From assembly GCA_023159155.1 (NCBI GenBank), contig JAJNNX010000008.1, positions 310,001-374,000 on the forward strand: a stretch of DNA of 64,000 nucleotides, given 5' to 3'. This DNA comes from Ustulina deusta (taxonomy: Eukaryota; Ascomycota; Sordariomycetes; Xylariales; Xylariaceae). Below, in pieces: positions 22,649 through 34,290 of this stretch. The notes beneath the pieces were generated by a model, which did not search any database, had not been told where the DNA came from, and was given only the letters and a program-made list of their open reading frames with translations. Made by a program: the position numbers and the translations under genes. The first letter of the stretch is position 1; each line of letters opens with the position of its first letter.

Positions 22649-22921
22649 ATGTCGGCACCCCAGTACTCCAGTCCGCCCGTCCAAGGCCAATTCGCCTGGC
22701 TAAACAAGATAGGCGCGACCCCTGAGGCCGTCGCCACGCTGAACGACCAGCCCTACGTCTTCTATGTGCTCGTTGCCGCCCTGGTTCTCTGCATCCTCGA
22801 GGGCCTTTTCATATGGTACATCCACTTGGCGACCATGAAGCCCGAACAGAAGAAGAAGAAGGAGAAGAAGGAAAAGAAGGACGACAAGAAACCCGGCGGC
22901 AAGCCTCCCGCTCAGCGATAG
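22649..22921 (+). CDS. Small single-pass membrane protein with Lys-rich tail
   Basis: The product has 90 residues, with the ATG at 22649 preceded by CATCATC. A short soluble N-terminus (about 1-35) is followed by one hydrophobic segment (YVFYVLVAALVLCILEGLFI) and then a strongly basic tail (KKKKEKKEKKDDKKPGGK). The positive charges after the segment predict the C-terminus on the cytosolic or matrix side. The gene appears intronless. I do not recognise the family; small tail-charged proteins like this are often subunits of ER or mitochondrial inner-membrane complexes, but nothing in the sequence tells which. Confidence 0.7.
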   Translation: MSAPQYSSPPVQGQFAWLNKIGATPEAVATLNDQPYVFYVLVAALVLCILEGLFIWYIHLATMKPEQKKKKEKKEKKDDKKPGGKPPAQR

Positions 22922-23465
22922 AGAAAACCAGCCTGCCTTGATTCGGAGAATGCCGGGGTTTGCTCTTTGCCGAGGTTTGAGACTCTGCCCAACCGCTAGA
23001 GCAAATCGATCTGCACTGTAAGGGATATGGGCTGTAGGCAGCCAGAAGGGTACAACATCAATATCGATGTTGTAATGGTAGTCGTGGAAACTTCCCATCT
23101 TTTCGAATTGCATGTCGATCTCGAGAGCTGGAAGTTGGATGCCTTTGGAGAATTGACGGTGCTGGGCCTATGTATTGCATTTCTTTTTATATCGAGTTCG
23201 AATGATATGGCATATAGACTTAATGTCAAGTTGCTATGACGAAAAATCCTGTGCTGTGCTGATATGGCTCTGTCTACCCCAGGACTCCTTTGGACTGAAG
23301 AGGTTCAAGAATCAACTAGCTACTCTTTTTATTCAGCTCTTCGCTGCGCATCTCTCCGTGATGGCTCCTTGTACTCACTCTCTGACTCCCATCTACCCGG
23401 CAATTGTACTTATCTACCGTACAAACTTTCTTTATGGACCTCTACTTTGTGAATGCCCTCCTCTG
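22922..23465. other. Intergenic between convergent genes
   Basis: This holds the 3' flanks of the small membrane-protein gene (+) and of the unrecognised gene at 23466-25114 (-). The short ORFs have no recognised content. Confidence 0.5.
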
Positions 23466-25114
23466 CTACTTCCCCTGAGTACTATTTTCACCTTCGCCTT
23501 CCCAACATGACGTAGTTGCGTCTGTCAGATTGTAGCCGTTAAATCCTTCTCCTGTAGGAACGATATAATCATATTCGCAATCGTAAATATCTTCGTCTTC
23601 ATCATACATATAATCTGACATGAGTTGATCTTCCATGGCACTAGATAGATCCGATTCGAAGTGTTGACTGTAAGGATCTAGTAGTTGATAACGGGAGATG
23701 TTGGCCTCAGAACAAGAATGCCCTATTCCATCATGAAATTCGGCCACTCCGAGTGTTTGGTTGTCCTGAAGAAAGGTAGGGTGGTTTGCCTCTTTCCATG
23801 CTAAATCCGAATCTGAATTACAGCTGGCGTTGCTCTGGTAGCGATCATTTCTTTGGTCTATCGACGGTGATAGCTTTCCATAGAGATGATGATGCTCATC
23901 GAATGATTCATACTGCTCAAAACACCCTTCATCGACCATTGTTCTGTTGATCCCGTCATCTTGACAATCTAATTCAGCATTTGGCGATATGGCTTTCCTC
24001 GTAGTTCTATTACTCTTTCCTATTGTTGGTTCTAGTGTATCCTGTAGCAAATCCCATAGCATACGCTGGATAGATGACTCGAGATGTCTGACCGAATGAT
24101 GATTAGAGTCGTCATTGATTTCGGCAGGAGCTCCCTTTAAAAGCTCTACTCCTTTGCGTCTGAGCTCGGGCGACTGGCCGTTAAGGGAGGATGCAAAGAT
24201 ATTTGATATCACAGCGAATTTTCTCGTATGGCTTACGATGGACTGGAAAAAGATCAGTTCCTGCTGCGGTCAAGGCATCATCCACAGGCATCTACGTACC
24301 CTCCGATACCAAGAATTCCAGATTGCTGGTGCTAAATTGAGCAACGACGGTGCTTTCTCAGGTTCAAAAATGGACAGCCCTCGCATGCGCTTGCGCGTGC
24401 CGAATGTAATGCAAAATGCCGCCTCAACCAAATATGCCACATTGTCCCACAGTTCGACCAGATCAGTGACATCAAATGCTTGATGGCTAGTAAAGAAACC
24501 AGCTGAATAAATCATGCGGCCCGAGGACAACGGGGATTCCGAGCCCGTCTGTTCCTCCTTTTCAGAGCTGGCCTCCAGGTGACTTGAAGATTGGAGTTGC
24601 AAGATGCATTCTAGACCTTTAAGCTGAGCAGTGCGGGTATATGGAGGCGACAAAAGAGCTGACGACATATCTGGTTGCTCGATACCGAAATAGAGATGAG
24701 GAATACTGCCCTCTTCTCGGTGATATTGAACGTCTAGAATCTGCACGCTCAGACTAAGCTGCGACCATACCTGACATAAATGAGCGACTCGTCTCCAGAA
24801 GGGTATCCCGCCTTAAGACACACTCGACTTACGGAAGACTGGCAGATTGTATCGGCGATAAAGTCGAGGAAATCATCTCGCTCATCTCCACGAATGTCAC
24901 ATTCGCCTAGGCGCACGTGAACGTCTAGTCGGCAGAGGCCACGGGGAAGTAGCCATAACTGTTTTGATAGGATTAGGGAACTGAGGTCATCTTGCGTTAT
25001 GTTGCCGAGCCCAACATCGTAGATGAAGGCCCTAGAGGTCATGGATAGCGATAAATCAAATGTCTTGCTCGATACTTCGAATGTCTTCAGGTCAAACCGG
25101 AACCGATTAGCCAT
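23466..25114 (-). CDS. Unrecognised three-exon gene (508 aa)
   Basis: Exons 24771-25114, 24300-24705 and 23466-24242 join through introns of 65 nt (24706-24770, GTATGG...GGCAG) and 57 nt (24243-24299, GTACGT...TTCCAG). The joined coding length is a multiple of three and gives 508 residues starting MANRFRFDLKTFEV. The N-terminal 250 residues look like a mixed alpha/beta domain (LPRGLCRLDVHVRLGE, FFTSHQAFDVTDLVELWDNV). The C-terminal 200 are acidic and low-complexity (YMYDEDEDIYDCEYDY). No domain is recognised. The acidic tail suggests an intracellular, perhaps nuclear, protein. The spliced reading-frame continuity across three exons is the main evidence that the gene is real. Confidence 0.6.
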
Positions 25115-25655
25115 GGTAGGTCTTTGATCATACGAGTGTCCCCACTACTCATCCCGGGAAGCCGACAATCTGGCTTGAAGTTGTACCTGGCCTAGAAAAA
25201 AAAGAAACGAAAATATGGCTGATGGAGTAAGACAGGGAGACAAAAAGACGGAAGGTAACAGGCGTTCTGAACATGTGGAGCAGGGCTTTTACAGTGCTTT
25301 GCACAGCGATAGTAAGTTCGCCGGGAAGGAGCAAGGTGAGGAGGACACACAAGAAGCGCCCAGCTAGCAGCCACGTCGGAATCCTTGGTGAAAAAATGTG
25401 TAGGTACTTTACTAAGAGGCGATCAAAGCCCGCCCAGCCACAGCCAAGTATAGAACACCAAGCAAGTTAGAATCCTAAATCCATTGATAAAATTCTGGGT
25501 TTTAATCATGGTGCGCCCGCGATTTCCTATCTGGTCGCCTGATAACGCTCGGATCGGTAAACGAGCCTTTCAGATTCTAAGCTTCATTGTGCATCATGCG
25601 GTGTTATATAGTACACTAATCGTTCAACATGGTACGGGTACAGGCCTGTGTTCAT
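25115..25655. other. Intergenic between tandem minus-strand genes
   Basis: Nothing is recognised. It contains the probable promoter of the gene at 23466-25114 and the 3' flank of uL16m. Confidence 0.45.
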
Positions 25656-26512
25656 TCAGGGAAGATCCAAAGGAGTTCGGTTGCCTTCGGGCAACTCAGC
25701 TAGCGGAGGAATGGGTTGAAGGGTTTCTGCAGAGACTTTGCGCCTTGGCCGCTTCAGCTCTTCCAGTGTAACTCCATCCAATTTTGTGATTCCAACAATC
25801 GGCGGTTCCCCCCTCTTGACAAACTCATATTGGCCTGGGCATATGTTAACACTGAATACGCATCTATACATGTCTGTGTAAATTTACCTGGAAGCTTAAT
25901 GCCAGCTAGGCGGAACGCATCGCGTACCACTTGTTCGTGTATCACACCCCTGAGTTCCAGAACGATCTGGTTGACTGCCACACGGGCCGCCCAATGGTCG
26001 AAACCACCCTTTCCTTTACCCATACGCACCTATGGCCCAGCGTCAGAACCGGAATCAAGAGTAACTGTCGCTCGAGAGAAACCCACCTCGTTACCACTAA
26101 CGTACACGCCGACGTTGCAGCATACTCGCTTATATAATCGATATCTCTGCCCACGTAAACGGGCCTTTATCGTATCCTCGGCAATCTTGAGCTGCTGTGC
26201 ACTGATCCTCCGGTGATGGTCGGTCATGCGTAGACCATAGTCGCCCCAGACGACGGTTGTTCCCTTTATAGAGCCTCCAGTTGCAACTCGTGGCCGACCT
26301 TTCATCATTTTCTTCTTACGGTCTAAGTGAGGCTCGAGCCAACTGCCCGCCATCGAAGCGGAAGCGGAGAAGAGTCGGACATTCTGCGGCCCAGCGATTT
26401 TCCGAGCAGCCGCCGCGGCGCTAGGTATTATCGACGGACGCGTGGTGGGAGTGTGCGCAATCTTCAACGATCGAAAAGCCCCGAGAAGGCATGAAGAAGT
26501 GGCGGAGCGCAT
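25656..26512 (-). CDS. mrpl16: Mitochondrial large-subunit ribosomal protein uL16m
   Basis: Exons 26087-26512, 25888-26029 and 25656-25834 (introns of 57 and 53 nt with good GT-AG ends) encode 248 residues. After a mitochondrial presequence (MRSATSSCLLGAFRSLKIAH) comes the L16 core: LRMTDHHRRISAQQLKIAED, then the junction to MRMGKGKGGFDHWAARV, then VIHEQVVRDAFRLAGIKLPG and YEFVKR. The MGKGKG motif is the family's conserved basic loop near the peptidyl-transferase and A-site tRNA region. The start at 26510-26512 was chosen because it begins the presequence. It is transcribed divergently from RFC1, with 466 bp between the start codons. Confidence 0.94.
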
Positions 26513-26978
26513 GGTCGTGGTTGCGGGGCGAGGGTAGTCCACCACTCCGAAACCCAATTATCCAAAACTCGAGCTTCCGTGAACTTTTGACGTTGAAAGC
26601 TCCTCTGAACGATCGTGCTTTGATTGGCCAAGCACAGCGACAAAGGTCCAGAAGTACCTTGCGGGCCCTGGAAAGTTGCCTACTGCAATAACCCCGATAG
26701 CCGCGATAAGGAGGATTGGTGCCTGCCACCAATAGTCTGTGCGACGGAGAGTCGCCCCAATTATAAGTGGGTGACAGGACTACCTAGTACGCTAAAATCA
26801 ATTTACCAAGTATGGATAGCTTCCAGCGCGTCATACAGCAATCAACGCGTCTGATGTTAGGACCTTATCTTTCCCGAAGTGCAACATCAAGAGTTTGCCC
26901 GTCTGCATTTCAGGTGTGAAATCCACCCACCACACAACAACTCTCATTTTCTGTTTCGACAGTCTCTCATTCACTGCG
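26513..26978. promoter_or_regulatory. Shared divergent promoter region of uL16m and RFC1
   Basis: A 466-bp region separates two divergent start codons, one for a mitochondrial ribosomal protein and one for the DNA clamp-loader large subunit. No specific binding site is claimed. Confidence 0.6.
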
Positions 26979-29900
26979 ATGCCTGACATTCGATCCTTTT
27001 TCGGTGCAAAGGGCGGTGCTCCCCCTGCGAAGCCCAGTGCTTCGAAGAAGACAGATGCGGAGCCTCCGAAGAAGCGTACTAGTAAGTATAGGTCCGGGTG
27101 AATATCCTATGACTACGACTAGGATTAACGAATGAATCTCTCTCAGAAGTTAGGAAGGTTGTCGAGGATAGCGACGATGATGAAGAGCCGGTTGTCGAGT
27201 AAGCTTCCCACTAAGCCTATATTCTCGCCTGTAGCTGATAAATGCGACGCCAATAGGCCAAAGAAACTACCTACTCGATCGACGCCTCGAAAGAAGCAGA
27301 GGTAAGACGCTTGGTATCTGTATTATGATTCTATTGAAGCTGACTGCAGAGCAGTGACAAAGAGATACAAGGAACTGCCATCACAGCAAGCGAATACTTC
27401 GCCTCGAGCAAGCCGAAAGCTCAGCAGCCCATCAATTCTGAAGCGAAATCGCATACCAGCCTTGCAGCTGCAGTACGCTCGAGCCCTAGAGTGAAAAAAA
27501 CTACCACAAAGACAGCCTCTACCGACAACAAAACAACGAAAACACATGCCTCCAGAAGTACCAAGTACCATAATGCCAATGATGATGAGGATGCGTTTAT
27601 GGATGACGATGGAGATGCGGGTGACGATATCTTCGCCGCCGATGCTCGATCTCGTAACAAGCGAAAAAATGACGACTATGTGGAAGAAGAGAGTGAAGAA
27701 GAATTTCTTCCCAAGCCGAAACGGTTCGCATCTAAAACCAAGCCGGCCGATGACGACAACAAGCCAATTGCCAAAACCTCAAAGGCTTCTAAACAGTCCA
27801 CACCAGCTAAAAAACGAAAGACTCCCGAGCCCGATTCTAATGAAGAGGAAGAGGAGGAAGAAGAAGCGCCACCCTCTCGCAAGAAGCCTGCCGCCAAAAA
27901 ACCTAGAGCCCCAAGGGCTAAGAAAGCCGAAGAACCGGAGGATGCCGATCTTCAAGCCATTTTTGACGATATTCCTACAGTCAGACCACCAACTCCACCA
28001 CCAAAGGACCCGAACCAAAAATTTGACTGGAGAAAAGCAGCCGCAGGCGGGGGCAATTCCGGACCCCCACCAAATCCAATCGCAGGAGATTTGCCCACTG
28101 GCGAGCCTGATTGTCTTGCCGGTCTCATTTTTGTCTTCACTGGCCAACTATTAAGCATCGCGCGCGATGAGGCTCAGGCTCTCGTCAAGCGTCATGGTGG
28201 CAAGATCACTGGTGCTCCGAGCAGCAAAACTAGCTATGTAGTCCTCGGAGACGATGCTGGTCCAAGTAAATTGGCAAAAATCAGGGAACTCGGCATTAAA
28301 ACCATCAATGAGGAAGGGCTTTTTGCGCTCATCCGCCGGCTTCCTGCGGGCGGCGGGAGCGGAAAAGGAGCGGAAAAAGTGAGGCAAAAGCGGAAAGAAG
28401 AGGAGGAGAAAATCAAGAAGCAGGCTGTCGAGATGGAAGAGGAAGAGAAAAGAAGAAGAGCAGAGCAAGAGAAAGCCCGAAAAGCAGCTGTGGCTCGAGG
28501 AGCTACCGCCGCTACCCAGGCAGTACAGCCCCTATCTGCCCAGTTATGGACCGTCAAGTATGCTCCCACACAGGCCAGCCATATTTGTGGAAATAAAGCC
28601 GCGGTGGAAAAGATTCAAAAGTGGCTCAAGGGTTGGCCCCAAGCGAAAAGATTCAATTTTCAAAAGCGAGGGGCAGATGGTATGGGTGGGGAACGTGCTG
28701 TCATCCTCTCAGGCCCCCCTGGGATCGGCAAGACGACTGCTGCTCACCTTGCGGCCAAATTGGAAGGTTACGACGTCATCGAAAGCAATGCCAGTGATGC
28801 GAGGAGTAAAAAGCTCGTTGAATCTGGTGTAAGTGAGGTCATGAACAACACATCTCTTCACGGCTTCTTTGCCGGCGACGGAAAAAAGATTGATAAAGAG
28901 AAGAAGAGAATTGTGTTGATCATGGATGAAGTCGACGGTATGTCTGCAGGCGATCGAGGAGGTGTTGCTGCCCTTGCGAAATTCTGCAAAAAGACAGAAG
29001 TACCCCTCATCCTAATCTGCAATGAACGCAAATTACCAAAGATGAAGCCTTTTGACTTTGTCACATACGACATCAAATTCCAACGACCTCAGGTTGATCA
29101 AATTCGGTCACGAATGATGACGATCTGCCATCGAGAAGGCTTAAAATTGCCTCCACAGGTCCTCGACGCTCTTATTGAAGGTAGCAATCGAGATATCAGG
29201 CAAATCGTCAATATGTTGGCGACAATTAAACTAGATCAGGTATCGATGGATTTTGATCAGAGTAAGGACATGTCCAAAGCGTGGGAGAAGTCGATTGTTC
29301 TCAAACCATGGGATATATGCCAGAAGATGCTTGCGGGGGGTCTCTTCTCCCCCGCGAGCAAATCCACGCTCAACGACAAGATCGAGCTTTATTTCAACGA
29401 CCACGAGTTTAGTTATCTGATGATACAAGAGAACTATCTTCGCACAAAGCCATCGGCACTTGGTGCCTATCGGGATAACAAACGCGAACAGAATTTGAAG
29501 CTCCTTGAGGTGATGGATCAGGCTGCTGAAAGCATCTCCGACGGCGACCTGGTAGATCGAATGATTCATGGGCCACAACAGCATTGGAGTCTTATGCCAA
29601 CTCATGCTGTTTTCAGTACAGTTCGGCCCGCTAGCTTCGTGTCTGGTCAGCTTCTCGGTTCAAACTTCACGAGCTGGCTTGGCAACAACAGCAAATACGG
29701 CAAGCTTGGACGCTGCATCCGCGAAATTCACTCCCATATGCGGCTTAAAGCATCTGGTGATCACAACGAAATTCGCCAGCAATATCTTCCGATCTTATGG
29801 ACACAGCTTATTAAAAGATTAGCCGACGAGGGTAAGGACTCTGTCGAGGAAGTAATTGAACTTATGGACAGCTACTTCCTCACCAGAGAGGATCTCGATT

Positions 29901-30357
29901 CTATCAAGGAACTGGGCGTCGGTCCTCAGAATGAGGAGGCTGTTTCGATCGAGACACAGACCAAGTCCACCTTCACAAGATTGTCAGTCAAGATACTATT
30001 TCCCCTAAGTAGTGACCATGCTAATCCTCGTGTAGGTATAACTCCATGTCTCACCCAATACCCTTCATGAAAGCCAGCGCCGTCGTTGGTTCGAAGAAGG
30101 TTACGAAGGACAAGCCCGATCTCGAAGAAGCAATGGATGACGAAGACGATGCTGAAGCCCCAGAAGCAGCGGAAGTTGTTGATGATGAGGACGACGATAT
30201 CACAAAGGATAAGTACATCAAGAAGCCCAAAGCTAAGGCAGCGAAGAGGGGTCCAAAAAAGGCGTCTAAAGCAGAGGCTGATGAGGACGAAGACGCCGAT
30301 AAGCCGAAAGGCAGGGGCCGTAAGGCTGGTGGGGTCAAGGGAAAATCCAAGAAGTGA
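26979..30357 (+). CDS. rfc1: Replication factor C large subunit (RFC1, clamp loader)
   Basis: Five exons (26979-27081, 27147-27198, 27257-27301, 27352-29982, 30036-30357) encode about 1050 residues. The N-terminus MPDIRSFFG contains a PCNA-binding PIP-like motif (DIRSFF). Then come a long Lys/Glu-rich linker, a BRCT domain at about 315-400 (GLIFVFTGQL, KITGAPSSKTSYVVLGDDAG), and the AAA+ core with Walker A GPPGIGKTT (about 520) and Walker B IVLIMDEVDG (about 585). The RFC1-specific C-terminal domain follows (FYMIQENY-like region at 29400-29460, DLVDRMI). The protein ends in acidic and basic repeats (KKPKAKAAKRGPKKASK). With Rfc2-5 it loads PCNA at primer-template junctions in the nucleus. Length and domain order fit the family. 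Confidence 0.95.
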
Positions 30358-30933
30358 GAAGCCGAGTATTATTTTGAAATCAGAAGGATGCATCCATAGC
30401 TAAGAACCCCCACGATAGCTCTTGAGTCCACGTTCATGAACAGGTATTAAGGGGATGGTAATGTTTGCGAAGAGATAGGGGCTTTGTTGCCTAAGAAAAT
30501 AAGACTTACTGTAGACTATTACGCCTTGTTATAAATTATCAGGCGCAAGCCATAGGCCGCACGCGTAGTGGTTGTTTGTGTTTATCGTATTTATTATACT
30601 CTGATACCTGCCACTCGTACACAGTCGCGACGTTTTCCACCCACACACAATACACATCAAATTTTCAAAAACAATAGCAGTAGCTGCCTTCTTCCCTAGC
30701 TACTCAATCAGCAAAACACCTTGAAATTATTTTCATACCATGCACTGGTCCTAGAATTCCACTAGCAATTTGAGTCTGCTTTTACACCGTCGCATTTCAG
30801 ACCTGAGCCTCTGAGTTCTTCCGTTGCAAACCTACAAAATCTCGCGCTCAAATTTCCTATTCGATTGATCTCCCATTGCTATACACTTCGGAAACCTTCG
30901 ACAGTTCAACCTCGAATCTTTCTTTCGCTGGAC

Positions 30934-33336
30934 ATGTCGGCTCGCAGCCCTATTGGTCGGCCTATCATTGGTCGTCCTCGCCGTGGCCGTAAGGTCTACA
31001 ACTATTTTTATCTCTAGAATAAATGCTAATTATCAGCAGAGACCGTTGGATCAAGCGTAACTGGATCCGCCGTCAGAACTGCCGGCGGTCACCACAATCG
31101 ACACGGCTCCATGTACGATGAAGACGATGTTGCGCCTGTCCCACAAGTCCCTCGCATACCCGATAGATTTCAACTTCGTAAAAAGAACCGCGGCCTTGAC
31201 CTCGATCAGAGGTCTATGAGGGATTCGAAGGGCGAGATGGAGGTCGACTTGAAGTCCATTCCAGCCCCTCACACTCGCTATCTCCCCAACTGTTCTATCG
31301 GAAAACCCAAAGAGGTTCAAGTCATCTCAAATGCCATGATGCAAGCATACATTGCCATGCGCGGGAATTATCTCGGAGGCCAGGATGGGGATGATCCCTT
31401 ATTTCAGTGGATTCAACAGCGAGAAGAGCTGGCACAGGGTTCGAAACCAAAGATTCACCACAAGCGAGATGTCTCAAGGTGAGATACCACGTTCCATACC
31501 CCCCCTACTTGTTAATCTACCTAGATTACACATACGGCACGGTCGTCAAGGCCGCGGTTTTGGAAGCTAACGTGAGTCTTCCTAGAATGCTCCAGCTCAT
31601 CGATGAAGCCCTCGAGTCTTCCAACATGGGCGGCGACTCGCCCCGGGACTGCATTTTCGAGGTGCACCGACCCGACCTCGAGCACATCAAGCCCCCTCAG
31701 GACATAGACATGTCCGCTCACATCTTCGCCGCCTCCTGCAACGATTTCGAGTGGGAACATGACTCGGACGACGAGGAAGCCGACGTGCCCAGTGGCCGCA
31801 TCTCGCCGTGCACATTCCTAGAGTGGTCCAAAGACTGTGTGCGATGGAACGCCGACAACATCGAGAACAAGGTATGTATACGCTACTCCTTTCATCCTTC
31901 TCTTAACATCGTATCCCATCTGAAGAGCGATTCTTGCTCACCGTTTCACTCCAGGACACCTCTTCATACCAACGAATGCGCCCCCCAACTCCCGAGATCC
32001 CCACGCCGCCTAGACGCCACGAGCACATCCCCCGCGGCAGACTAGAGGCCCAGTGGGACATCTACACCGGCGAGGAGCTGACGCCCACGTACCACGTCCC
32101 GACCAGTCCCTCCATCATCTACACCCCGCCGGGCGTCGACTTCACCGGCTTCCGAACCGCCGACTTCCACGCGCAATACAGACGCATGGCGCCTCTCGCG
32201 GAACGCCAATTGCGCGCTAGGATCTACGGCGGCCAGGATGCACTCCCTGGCCTGTCGGATGGCGAGAAAGACCGCTTTTCTCCGGTACGTGTGACTGACT
32301 GACTCCGCGACGTGTTTTATCCCAAACCCCTTGCCTAGCTATATATCCTCAGATCTCCGGTCATCACGAGAGTAAACTAAGCAAGCACGCGAGGACATCC
32401 CCAGTGATTACCAAATCCGAACTTTTGTTCTCTCCCTTTTTTTTTTTTTTTTCCTTTCGGTCCCATTATAAACACAGCGCAACACAAGACACTCGCTAAC
32501 CAATCAACCAACCCCCTCTTCAGTCTTCAGTCGACGCCGCAACAGGCATAGTCCCCGAGCTGCACTCCCGCGGCGGCGCCGAGATCGAGGCCGTGCTCCG
32601 GGGCCAGTGGGCGGCGGTCGCCGAGGCCGAGGCGGCGGAGCGCGCGCTGTACCGGCACGCGGAGCTGCAGGCGGCGCACATCGAGCGCCTGCGCTTCGAC
32701 CAGCGCCACCTGCACCGGTTCCTGCCGGCGCTGCACCTGCGGCGCGAGATGCGCGACCGGGCGCTGCAGGCCGAGCGGGAGCGGCAGCGGCGGCGCGGGG
32801 CGAGCATCCGGGCGTACGTCGCGGACCACGCCCTCGAGGCCCAGAGCCGCCTCGACGCCGCGGCGTTCCGCCTCCATTCCACCCAGGCCAAGGTCCACCA
32901 GAACATGGTCTGCATCGCGGACCTCGAGCACGACGTCCGCGGGCTCTGCCAGAGCGCCGGCGTGCGGGATCCGGGACACGCTTATGCCGTGCTCATGGGT
33001 GACGAGTCGGAGCGCGGGGACACCCCTGGGTCCGGCGATGGCAACGGGGGCGGCTTGGGCGGGTACGGGGATGGCGGTGGCGGTGGTGGTGGCGGGCCCA
33101 TGGGTCCTTGGTCTGCTTCTTCGCTGGGTCGTGCCGAAGAGGAGTTCGATCGCCTCGTGGCCGACATGCAGATGATGGGGCGGGCGAGGGAGGGCGGAGG
33201 GAGCCCCGAAGCATGGGGGGAGGAGCGCCGTGATGATGATGAAGAATCTGGCGATAGCGGGGTTGCTGGTGTGGGAAGTCGAAACCGGCGTTGCGCCCGT
33301 CGGCAGGACCCTGGCGGAGCGGAATATTGCGTTTGA
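30934..33336 (+). CDS. Unrecognised five-exon gene with a GC-rich last exon (about 640 aa)
   Basis: Exons 30934-30988, 31040-31478, 31586-31871, 31955-32284 and 32524-33336 join in frame to 640 codons. The third intron boundary was chosen because the donor GTGAGA, branch GCTAAC and acceptor CCTAG keep frame; the acceptor at 31523-31524 does not. The N-terminus is Gly/Arg/Pro-rich (IGRPIIGRPRRG). The middle is acidic and globular (LQLIDEALESS, FEWEHDSDDEEADV). After PTPEIPTPPRR the last exon encodes an Arg/Ala/Glu-rich helical region, probably coiled coil (RHLHRFLPALHLRREMRDR), then a Gly-rich tail. The intron before it contains a T16 run (32437-32452). No named domain is recognised. Confidence 0.6.
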
Positions 33337-34290
33337 GTGTCGCTGGGCTCGTTCGTTCGCTTTGCTACGGATGTTCGAAGGGGGGAAAGGGTGGGAGATT
33401 CTCACGTTCCTGGCGCGAAATCCTTCTTCACCTCCCTTAGACGGGGAGCTCATTTGCCGCTGGGACTTCCTCGCCGGCCTCGTTGTTGACTATCCAGCTG
33501 TCAGTCTGCTCTGGGGCAACTTTGTGTGACTCATCGCTCTTCTCGGATGGATTCGATATGACCTGAGCTGAGCTGGAGAGCGGCATTTCTGTTTTTTTCC
33601 CTTTTCCTCTTCCGAGCGAGCCCTCTGATCACTTTTGCTTAACCGAGTTTGGTCTGTTGATGCCTACTACCATAGTAAGCAAGGGTCTACGCTCTTGTTG
33701 TTCACCGTTGTCATCCCTCTCGATAAAGGAGGAATGTTTTATTATTGTCCATTGCGTGGTGGAATGATAATGGATCGACATTTGTGACGGCAGATGGATG
33801 AGGAATGGGTTTGACAGAGAGAGATCCCACCATGGAATCTGTTCTCCGTAATTCAGGAGTCGAGTCTTCAGCACTGTTTATTAGGCCGTGAGTATGTAAG
33901 TACCCAGGCAGGGAGAGCTCAAGCCTTTTTTTAATTATTAATGTGAGTTCCGTTACAAAATTAGGTGGTTTTGCTGAATTCCGCGCCAATCGTATGTACA
34001 TAAATACACACTCACGTTTTGAGTCATGTAGGGTTCTTTAACGAAGACGAAAAATAAAATACATCAAGGAGGATTCCTGCCTCTGCCATCTTCCCAAGGT
34101 GGTAACACCTAGAACTAGCTTTGTAGCAGAAGATCAAAGAGAACGAGACATCAGCGTCTCAGCTGGTGAAGTAGACAGTTTTGTAATACAACGGGGAACT
34201 CCCATCCCACTCTCCACAAACATACCCTAATTCACTGAGGATGGAAGACACCAAGTTTTAAATCAGACAATTTGGGTCACCGGTCCCTGT
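33337..34290. other. Intergenic between convergent genes
   Basis: Nothing is recognised; it serves as 3' flanking sequence for both neighbours. Confidence 0.5.

Noticed and set aside
27676..28569. Several Ser/Phe/Leu-rich minus-strand ORFs
   Set aside because: Antisense of the Lys/Glu-rich linker of RFC1.
32527..33453. Minus-strand open frame of 308 codons, Pro/Arg/Ala-rich
   Set aside because: It is the antisense of the GC-rich last exon of the 30934-33336 gene; high GC removes stop codons. No domain was seen.
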